Below are positions 1 to 4,332 of a stretch of 5,363 nucleotides of DNA, piece by piece; the first letter of the stretch is position 1, and each line of letters opens with the position of its first letter. The notes beneath the pieces were generated by a model that saw nothing but the letters and a program-made list of their open reading frames with translations, did no database searches and had not been told where the DNA came from. Both the position numbers and the translations under genes were made by a program. Where the stretch lies: positions 1 to 5,363 of the forward strand of contig PMZS01000189.1 of NCBI GenBank assembly GCA_003170115.1. Reading direction: 5' to 3'. The DNA comes from Spirochaetaceae bacterium. Lineage in GTDB: Bacteria > Spirochaetota > Spirochaetia > SZUA-6 > Fen-1364.

Positions 1-1
1 G

Positions 2-373
2 CTACCCCTCTATTATCACCATTGCCAGCGCATTGTCACGCTCGTGCGAAAGCGAGCAGACCAGCCGGTGCCCGCCACAATCCTTGAACGCCGCCTCCGC
101 CGCTCCCGTGAGCATCATGATGGGCTTCCCATGGGAGTCGTTGAGCACGGCGATCTCCCGCAGGGCGAAGTGGCGGAGACCCGAGCCGACAGCCTTGCCG
201 AAGGCCTCCTTTGCCGCGAAGCGCGCCGCCAGGGAGAGGATGCCCACTTCCCCTCTGGGAAGGGCGATTGCCAGCTCCTCGGGATGGAAAAACCGGTCGT
301 ACAGGCCCTCGATGTGGCTCCACCTGCGGATCCGCTCCACGTGCACGACGTCGATTCCTACGCCGACGATCAC
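2..373 (-). CDS. acpS: Holo-[acyl-carrier-protein] synthase (AcpS), complete
   Basis: AcpS transfers the 4'-phosphopantetheine group of coenzyme A to the conserved serine of apo-ACP, which makes ACP competent for fatty acid synthesis in the cytoplasm. The 123-residue product has the usual length of the short trimeric AcpS type. It begins with the family signature GVGIDVVHVERI (residues 4-15), whose Asp8 corresponds to the Mg-binding aspartate. The second signature, RFAAKEAFGKA (51-61), contains the second metal ligand Glu56 and the CoA-contacting lysine. The C-terminus has the typical LSHERDNALAMVI strand (108-120). The start is GTG (371-373), supported by AGGAGG at 382-387 with 8-nt spacing; this site overlaps the cdaR stop codon. 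The gene follows cdaR by 12 nt and is the last gene of the cluster visible here. Its stop codon is at 2-4, so the gene is whole although it touches the window edge. Identification is firm. Confidence 0.95.
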   Translation of the reverse strand: MIVGVGIDVVHVERIRRWSHIEGLYDRFFHPEELAIALPRGEVGILSLAARFAAKEAFGKAVGSGLRHFALREIAVLNDSHGKPIMMLTGAAEAAFKDCGGHRLVCSLSHERDNALAMVIIEG

Positions 374-381
374 TGTGTTTC

Positions 382-387
382 CCTCCT
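382..387 (-). promoter_or_regulatory. Ribosome binding site of acpS, overlapping the cdaR stop
   Basis: The minus strand reads AGGAGG here, followed by 8 nt and the GTG start of acpS at 373. It shares two bases with the cdaR TAG stop (386-388), so termination on cdaR and initiation on acpS are likely coupled. It supports the GTG start over any internal start. Confidence 0.8.
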
Positions 388-1333
388 ACTTTCCGGATGC
401 CACGATATCCACCGTGGCATCCCTCGGCGACCAGTCCAGGACCGTGACCCCCGGCGCCGCGTCGGGCCTGGTCTGCAGCGTGAAGGTGCCGGCCCGCTTC
501 ACTCCCCCGAGGTCCAGGAGCAGGTGGAGATGCTCGGGTCGGACCGCGTCCACGGAGAGCTGTGTGCCCTGCATCTTCACGCTCCCGGGCGCGAGCACCG
601 TTTTCAGAGCCAGGTGAGGCGAGAGATCGAACGGCGCCACGACGACGCTGTCGAAAGTGCGTTGGACAACCGCTTCCTGGATGGTCGCGCGGAAATCCGC
701 GGCCGCCTCCCCCGCGATCTTCAGCAGCGTGCTGGGAAGGAGGATCTTCACCTTGGTGGCGAAGCTGTCGGACCTTCCTGTGAGGTCGATCTCTTCCGTG
801 GAGAGTGATGTCACGCTCTGAACGCGGCTCTTCGCGCCCCGGATGATGACATTCTGGGGAGTGACTCCCGACTGGATCATCTCGTAGCCGTACGCGGGCG
901 TTCCCTTCAAGTCAGGGCTCAGCGCCACGTGCTTTTCGGTGAGGGGCTCCAGGGTGAAAGTGATCGACTGCGGGTCCACCCGGATATCCAGCGGCTCCAC
1001 GCCCTGCGCGCTGCCCTTGCGCTCCACCTTCACTTCGGCCCGGTACACGCCCGGAGTGTGGTGGCTGTCGAGGCTCACGCTGGCATCCACGTCTTCCTCC
1101 AGGATTGGAAAGATTGCATCTCCCGCGCCGCGCATGGTGATGCGCACGGTCTTGGGAAAGGAGGACGCGACGGCCAGCCCTGCCGGAGTGACCACGTCCA
1201 GGGGGACGCTGAAAAACCTCTCCGAGAGCGTGGTGACCCTGTGGAAGAGAAGGAGGATGACGGCCGCGGCAAGGCAGATGACCTTCACGGGAAGGTCCTT
1301 CAGAAGGGTGCCAGGCAACGAGTGCGCCCTCAC
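386..1333 (-). CDS. cdaR: YbbR-domain protein CdaR, regulator of the diadenylate cyclase
   Basis: CdaR is a membrane-anchored extracytoplasmic protein that binds the cyclase CdaA and modulates c-di-AMP synthesis. From the GTG chosen here the product is 315 residues. It has a short basic N-terminus, one hydrophobic segment (about 15-31, PVKVICLAAAVILLLF) and then about three YbbR-like beta-rich repeats (roughly 42-130, 133-220, 224-312). Repeat hallmarks include FPKTVRITMRG in the first, and GTPAYGY, PQNVIIRG and TEEIDLTG in the second. The start is GTG at 1331-1333, inside the GTGA overlap with the cdaA stop, with GAGGGAGGG just upstream. The frame stays open to 1552, but that extra N-terminus is Arg/Gly/Cys-rich out-of-frame cdaA sequence and is not real. 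Sequence conservation in this family is low, but adjacency to cdaA makes the assignment secure. The usual downstream partner glmM is absent, and acpS follows instead. Confidence 0.9.
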   Translation of the reverse strand: MRAHSLPGTLLKDLPVKVICLAAAVILLLFHRVTTLSERFFSVPLDVVTPAGLAVASSFPKTVRITMRGAGDAIFPILEEDVDASVSLDSHHTPGVYRAEVKVERKGSAQGVEPLDIRVDPQSITFTLEPLTEKHVALSPDLKGTPAYGYEMIQSGVTPQNVIIRGAKSRVQSVTSLSTEEIDLTGRSDSFATKVKILLPSTLLKIAGEAAADFRATIQEAVVQRTFDSVVVAPFDLSPHLALKTVLAPGSVKMQGTQLSVDAVRPEHLHLLLDLGGVKRAGTFTLQTRPDAAPGVTVLDWSPRDATVDIVASGK

Positions 1334-2112
1334 GTTGGGCCCTCCCTCAGGAGCGACTTCAGTCCCTCCTCCACCTGCGTGAGGGAGATGTTGTACCGGA
1401 TGTCCCCGTCGTGGGCCAGCGAGACGGCCCCATTTTCTTCGGAGACCACAACGACCAGCGCATCGGTCTCTTCCGCCAGCCCGAGTGCCGCACGGTGGCG
1501 CGCACCGAAGGCGCTCTCCACGTCCTCCCTGTCTGAAAGGGGAAGAAAGCATCCGGCCGCCACGATGCGGTCCCCTTCCACGATCATGGCCCCGTCATGC
1601 AGGGCCGTGCCCTCGAAGAAAATGGTGCTGATCAGGTTCAACGACACCTCTGCGTTCAGCCGGGTGCCCGTCTGCACGATATTCCTGATCCCCACACGGC
1701 GGGAAAACACGATCAGCGCCCCTCGTTTTCGCGATGAAAGCTGCTGAACGGCGTTCATCAGGACGTCCAGCCGCGGCGCGCCGGGCCGCTGCCCGTTGCG
1801 CGCGCCGACACGGAACCACTCCCTGCTGCCGATCTGCGTGAAGATCTTGCGCAGCTCGGGCTGGAAGATGATGGCAATGGCAATGACCAGACCGGGCACC
1901 AGCACGTTGAGGATCCACAGGAGCGTGGTGAGCTGGAGAAAGAAGGAGACCGCGTAGATGAGGACCATCAGCACGATGCCCTTGACGAGCTGCACCGCCC
2001 GGGTCTGCACGAGGATCTGCCAGCTCTTGTACAGCAGGTAGGTGAGCATGAGCACGTCCAGCACGGGGCGCACCACCTCGCGCACCACCCATGTGTTCAG
2101 GAGCTGCTCCAT
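1330..2112 (-). CDS. cdaA: Membrane diadenylate cyclase CdaA (DacA type)
   Basis: CdaA condenses two ATP into c-di-AMP, a second messenger controlling potassium and osmolyte balance and cell-wall homeostasis. The 260-residue protein has the standard CdaA layout. Hydrophobic segments lie in the first ~85 residues (about 16-34, 42-60 and 67-83). They are followed by the FQPELRKIFTQIG linker (83-95) and the cytoplasmic DAC (DisA_N) domain from about 115 to 240. Catalytic motifs are intact: DGA at 173-175 in LHDGAMIV, and RHR at 205-207 in FGARHRAALGLAEETDALV. The usual residue before the RHR motif is Thr (GTRHR); here it is Ala. The ATG at 2110-2112 lies 8 nt after the folP stop. No strong Shine-Dalgarno is visible (a GGAG lies 13 nt upstream, within the last folP codons), so translational coupling to folP is likely. 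The stop TGA overlaps the GTG of cdaR. Identification is firm. Confidence 0.96.
   Translation of the reverse strand: MEQLLNTWVVREVVRPVLDVLMLTYLLYKSWQILVQTRAVQLVKGIVLMVLIYAVSFFLQLTTLLWILNVLVPGLVIAIAIIFQPELRKIFTQIGSREWFRVGARNGQRPGAPRLDVLMNAVQQLSSRKRGALIVFSRRVGIRNIVQTGTRLNAEVSLNLISTIFFEGTALHDGAMIVEGDRIVAAGCFLPLSDREDVESAFGARHRAALGLAEETDALVVVVSEENGAVSLAHDGDIRYNISLTQVEEGLKSLLREGPT
1340..1348 (-). promoter_or_regulatory. Ribosome binding site of cdaR inside the end of cdaA
   Basis: The minus strand reads GAGGGAGGG. Its GGAGG core (1341-1345) is 7 nt from the GTG at 1331-1333. It lies in the last codons of cdaA and decides the cdaR start, against the 73-residue longer open frame that begins at 1552. 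Confidence 0.8.
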
Positions 2113-2120
2113 GAAACGGC

Positions 2121-3344
2121 CTAGGCTCCGATCCGCCGTATGGAGTCGATGATCTTCACCATTTCCACGGCGTCCGCCACGTCGTGCACGCGGATGATGT
2201 TCGCGCCGTTGAGAATTGCAAGCGTGTTGGCGGTGACGGTGCCGATGAGCCTCTTTTCCACGGGCCGGTCGAGGATCTCGCCGATGAACCCCTTGCGTGA
2301 GAGCCCGACGAGGATCGGGAACTTCAGGGACTTCAGGGACGCGAGCTCCTTGATGATGCGAAGGTTGTCCTGGCTGCGCTTGCCGAAGCCGATGCCCGGG
2401 TCAATGATGATCATCTCCGGCGCGATTCCCGCGCCGATGGCCGCGGCAATGGACGGCTGCAGCTCGCGGAGAATCTCGCTGATCGTGTTCTTGTAGTAGG
2501 GATTCTTCTGCATGGTCTTCGGCGCTCCGCGCATATGCATGAGCACGACGGGGACCCTGCGGCGGGCCACCAGCCGGGCCAGCTCCTCGTTGTGGCGCAG
2601 GCCGGAAATGTCGTTGATGATGTCGGCGCCGGCGTCCAGTGCGCGCTCGGCGATTTCCTTTTTCCGCGTGTCCACGGACACGATCACATCGGAGTCACCG
2701 CGCAGCGCCTGGATCACCGGAATCACGCGGCGGATCTCCTCTTCCACGGGCACCGGTTCGGCGCCCGGCCTGGTGGACTCCCCGCCCACGTCCACGATAT
2801 CAACGCCCGCCGAAATCATCTCTCGCGCCGATCTCATTGCGTCCTTGGTCGACGCGGCCCTGCTGGACGGGAAGAATGAGTCGGGGGTGCAGTTGAGAAT
2901 ACCCATCACATAGGTCTTGTGGGTGAAATCCAGCGTGCGGCTCCCCCAGGAAATGGTCCTGTTCCCGGCCGTTGTGCAGGCGAGGATCTCCCCGCTCACC
3001 GCGTCCAGCCCATAGGGCTCCCCCTTCAGTCGGGTGGCCAGGAGCTGCAGGGTTCGGCGGCTGCCCGTGATGAGGACATCGGTTTCCCGCACGGTATAGT
3101 CGTGAGCCCCCCTGCTCATCGCGATGCCGCCGCCCAGGGTCTCCAGGTACGACTTCATCAGGTTTGCCGCACGGGTGTCCACGCTTTCCAGCTTGATCGT
3201 GCAGTACAGGAAGTTGTCCGCGATTTTCTGAATATCTTCGCCTGAAAGGTCGAAGTCTCCGAGGTGCCTCTTCACGTCGTTCATTGACGTGATGTCGACG
3301 GGATGCGCGTTCGTTTCAGGGGATCTCAGGAGGATGGAGGCCAC
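2121..3344 (-). CDS. folP: Dihydropteroate synthase with N-terminal extension domain
   Basis: FolP condenses p-aminobenzoate with 6-hydroxymethyl-dihydropterin diphosphate to give dihydropteroate in folate synthesis, and is the sulfonamide target. The TIM-barrel domain occupies about residues 145-405. Its motifs are in order and intact: MGILNCTPDSFF (147-158), GGESTRPGA (187-195), SVDTRK (223-228), IINDISG (242-248), MHMRG (269-273), DPGIGFGK (315-322), LSRKGF (348-353) and RVHD (385-388). The protein is 407 residues, against about 260-290 for classical FolP. The first ~140 residues form an extra domain with a RGAHDYTVRETDVLITGS-like core; similar extensions occur in DHPS of Geobacter relatives and others. 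The usual DGG after the first motif is replaced by PSSR. The start is GTG at 3342-3344, the first possible start after an in-frame stop (3378-3380). It has no Shine-Dalgarno, and transcription is predicted to begin at this GTG. An alternative ATG at 3282-3284 also lacks a Shine-Dalgarno. FolP heads the folP-cdaA-cdaR-acpS cluster. Confidence 0.95.
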   Translation of the reverse strand: MASILLRSPETNAHPVDITSMNDVKRHLGDFDLSGEDIQKIADNFLYCTIKLESVDTRAANLMKSYLETLGGGIAMSRGAHDYTVRETDVLITGSRRTLQLLATRLKGEPYGLDAVSGEILACTTAGNRTISWGSRTLDFTHKTYVMGILNCTPDSFFPSSRAASTKDAMRSAREMISAGVDIVDVGGESTRPGAEPVPVEEEIRRVIPVIQALRGDSDVIVSVDTRKKEIAERALDAGADIINDISGLRHNEELARLVARRRVPVVLMHMRGAPKTMQKNPYYKNTISEILRELQPSIAAAIGAGIAPEMIIIDPGIGFGKRSQDNLRIIKELASLKSLKFPILVGLSRKGFIGEILDRPVEKRLIGTVTANTLAILNGANIIRVHDVADAVEMVKIIDSIRRIGA

Positions 3345-3351
3345 GGAGCGG

Positions 3352-3381
3352 ATTCTAACTGCTGGCTTCTTGCATCGTCAA
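3352..3381 (-). promoter_or_regulatory. Predicted sigma70-type promoter of folP, leaderless
   Basis: On the minus strand a -35 box TTGACG (3376-3381, five of six consensus bases) is followed by an 18-nt spacer and a -10 box TAGAAT (3352-3357, five of six). Seven bases after the -10 comes the G of the folP GTG start, so the predicted transcript would be leaderless. The -35 box begins only 3 nt after the flgH-like stop codon. The 40-nt gap between the two genes is thus almost entirely promoter, and no terminator is visible in it. Confidence 0.6.
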
Positions 3382-3384
3382 GCT

Positions 3385-4125
3385 TCACTTGGAGAAGACG
3401 ATATCGATGAGCCGGTTCAGGTACAGGAGCAGCAGCTCCTTCTTTTTCGCATCCGGAATTGTCAGGCCGGTCTGCGCGGGAGGGGTCGCCGCGCCGCCGG
3501 TCGTACCGCCGGCCGCAGCCGCGCCCGCGGGGGCGCCCGCTGCCGGGGCGGGAGTCAGGAGCCTCTGAAGGTCAGCCGGGCTCAACACATCTTTGGCCGA
3601 GGCGAGGAAGGTCGTGTACGAGAGTCGCGCATTGGCAAGCTTCGAGAAGTTGATCGTGCCCTTCTGGTCCAGCAGGCCCGGCGAGACTGAACCGGTCACG
3701 GTGATCGATTCATTTTTCCCCTGGATGGCAATCGAGCGCGAGCCCTGCACCTGGGCCGTGCCATCCGGGTTCACCGCGGTCACCACCACGGGGATCTGAG
3801 TTTTCAGGCTGAGGCTGTCCTTGCCCGCGGTGCTCTGCGTGCCGCCGGTGCGCACCTGGGGGAGAAAAGAGAATATGTTTCCGGCGTCTCCGCCGGAAAA
3901 CTCGAGAGTGAGGTTCTTGGAATCATTGCTCGAGGATGAGAAGGAAAGCGAGGAGGAGGCATCGATCTGGACGACCAGTGCATCGCCTGCCGCGAGGCCC
4001 CTGCTGCCGGAAAGGTACCCTTTGAAATCGGGTGACCACAGGCTTTCCCCTCCCGCCGGCAGGACCACGGCAAGCAGCAGGAAAGGCATCACAACCCGCG
4101 CAGCTTTCACCATCGCAGCTTTCAC
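3385..4125 (-). CDS. FlgH-like (flagellar L-ring family) exported protein
   Basis: FlgH builds the outer-membrane L-ring bushing of the flagellar rod. This 246-residue protein has a basic N-terminus and hydrophobic signal segment (about 8-25), then a core resembling FlgH. The core includes SLWSPDFKGYL (28-38), LAAGDALVVQID (44-55; compare GDILTVVI), a Ser-rich stretch (57-69), VVVTAVNPDGTAQVQGSRSI (113-132), ITVTGSVSP (141-149) and LANARLSY (163-170; compare IADARIEY). Differences from typical FlgH are clear. There is no lipobox cysteine after the signal segment. The C-terminus consists of a hydrophobic stretch (LSPADLQRLL, 181-190), an Ala/Gly/Pro/Thr-rich linker (191-219) and a final amphipathic helix (226-243). 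The start is GTG at 4123-4125 with GAGGAGGAG 6 nt upstream; an ATG four codons in is too far from that site. No flgI, flgG or flgA homologue lies nearby, so a flagellar role is not shown. Family assignment is moderately sure, function open. Confidence 0.65.
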   Translation of the reverse strand: MKAAMVKAARVVMPFLLLAVVLPAGGESLWSPDFKGYLSGSRGLAAGDALVVQIDASSSLSFSSSSNDSKNLTLEFSGGDAGNIFSFLPQVRTGGTQSTAGKDSLSLKTQIPVVVTAVNPDGTAQVQGSRSIAIQGKNESITVTGSVSPGLLDQKGTINFSKLANARLSYTTFLASAKDVLSPADLQRLLTPAPAAGAPAGAAAAGGTTGGAATPPAQTGLTIPDAKKKELLLLYLNRLIDIVFSK

Positions 4126-4131
4126 GTGCCG

Positions 4132-4140
4132 CTCCTCCTC
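4132..4140 (-). promoter_or_regulatory. Ribosome binding site of the FlgH-like gene
   Basis: The minus strand reads GAGGAGGAG, 6 nt before the GTG at 4123-4125, and sets that codon as start over the ATG at 4111-4113. Just upstream the strand reads CCTC, which can pair with a GAGG inside this site across a 4-nt loop. Partial self-masking is possible, but the stem is only 4 bp. Confidence 0.7.
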
Positions 4141-4150
4141 GGAGGCCGCG

Positions 4151-4246
4151 CTACCGCAGCTTCTTCTTGTGCCGGTTGGCCCTCAGCTTCTTTTTCCGTT
4201 TGTGGGTGGCAATCTTGTGTCGCTTTCTTTTCCTACCGCAAGGCAC
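4151..4246 (-). CDS. 31-residue basic protein, mS38/COX24 (AURKAIP1) family, bS22-like
   Basis: This very short gene is easy to miss. From a GTG at 4244-4246 it encodes 31 residues, almost all Lys, Arg and His, with the pattern RKRKRHKIATHKRKKKLR followed by ANRHKKKLR and a TAG stop. The pattern matches the small bacterial proteins annotated as AURKAIP1/COX24-domain, related to mitochondrial ribosomal protein mS38 and, by my recollection, to mycobacterial bS22. These bind rRNA on the small ribosomal subunit. An excellent ribosome binding site (AAAGGAG, 4255-4261) lies 8 nt upstream. The in-frame stop at 4265-4267 rules out a longer product starting above it, and no ATG is available between them. 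The gene sits 82 nt after miaA and 25 nt before the FlgH-like gene. It may share a transcript with the latter from the promoter at 4304-4332. A ribosomal role is inferred from family resemblance; coding status is well supported by motif, site and spacing. Confidence 0.85.
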   Translation of the reverse strand: MPCGRKRKRHKIATHKRKKKLRANRHKKKLR

Positions 4247-4254
4247 AGCGCCTA

Positions 4255-4261
4255 CTCCTTT
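4255..4261 (-). promoter_or_regulatory. Ribosome binding site of the mS38/COX24-like gene
   Basis: The minus strand reads AAAGGAG, 8 nt before the GTG at 4244-4246. It is the main evidence for a GTG start in a gene with no ATG between its upstream in-frame stop and its conserved core. Confidence 0.8.
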
Positions 4262-4272
4262 CGATTATTAGG

Positions 4273-4289
4273 TGCGCGCGAGACGCGCA
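4273..4289 (-). repeat. GC-rich inverted repeat in the leader of the micro-gene
   Basis: The minus strand reads TGCGCG, a 5-nt loop TCTCG, then CGCGCA, a perfect 6-bp stem. It lies 11 nt upstream of the AAAGGAG site. It is followed by ACCTAATAATC-like sequence (here CCTAATAATCG) rather than a T run, so it is a poor intrinsic terminator. A role as leader hairpin of a ribosomal-protein-type gene is possible. Confidence 0.5.
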
Positions 4290-4303
4290 TTCGCCGAAAA
4301 GCC

Positions 4304-4332
4304 ACTATGCGGATTTCCCGCACCATGGTCAA
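4304..4332 (-). promoter_or_regulatory. Candidate promoter of the mS38/COX24-like and FlgH-like genes
   Basis: On the minus strand TTGACC (4327-4332, five of six -35 bases) is followed by exactly 17 nt and CATAGT (4304-4309, four of six -10 bases, with the key A2 and T6 kept). The -35 contains the miaA stop codon. The start point would fall near 4297, giving a leader of about 50 nt. The spacer holds a perfect 5-bp inverted repeat (4308-4322) that overlaps the -10 by two bases. Confidence 0.45.
4308..4322 (-). repeat. Inverted repeat in the miaA 3' region / promoter spacer
   Basis: The minus strand reads TGCGG, loop GAAAT, CCGCA. The stem is 5 bp with a possible sixth G-U pair. It could be a weak hairpin after miaA (a TTTT follows 7 nt later) or an operator within the promoter at 4304-4332. 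The sequence alone does not separate these. Confidence 0.4.

Noticed and set aside
44..808. Long open frame on the plus strand (254 codons) opposite acpS and cdaR
   Set aside because: It is antisense to two well-identified genes, its translation is rich in Arg, Gly, His and Pro without family motifs, and it crosses the cdaR-acpS junction. Such open frames are expected in GC-rich coding DNA.
1334..1552. N-terminal extension of cdaR to an upstream ATG
   Set aside because: The 73 extra codons lie within cdaA in another frame and have shadow-type Arg/Gly/Cys-rich composition. A strong ribosome binding site directly precedes the GTG at 1331-1333.
929..1747. Plus-strand open frame (272 codons) opposite cdaR and cdaA
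   Set aside because: Antisense to catalytic-domain coding sequence of cdaA, with no recognisable motif and low-complexity composition.
3345..3384. Terminator between the FlgH-like gene and folP
   Set aside because: Only a 4-bp CTTG/CAAG pairing is possible and there is no T run; the gap is better explained as the folP promoter.
4111..4113. ATG as start of the FlgH-like gene
   Set aside because: It lies 18 nt from the GAGGAGGAG site, too far, whereas the GTG at 4123-4125 is at 6 nt.
4273..4289. GC-rich stem as intrinsic terminator of miaA
   Set aside because: The 6-bp stem is not followed by a T tract on the minus strand (CCTAATAATCG follows), and it lies directly before a gene with a good ribosome binding site.
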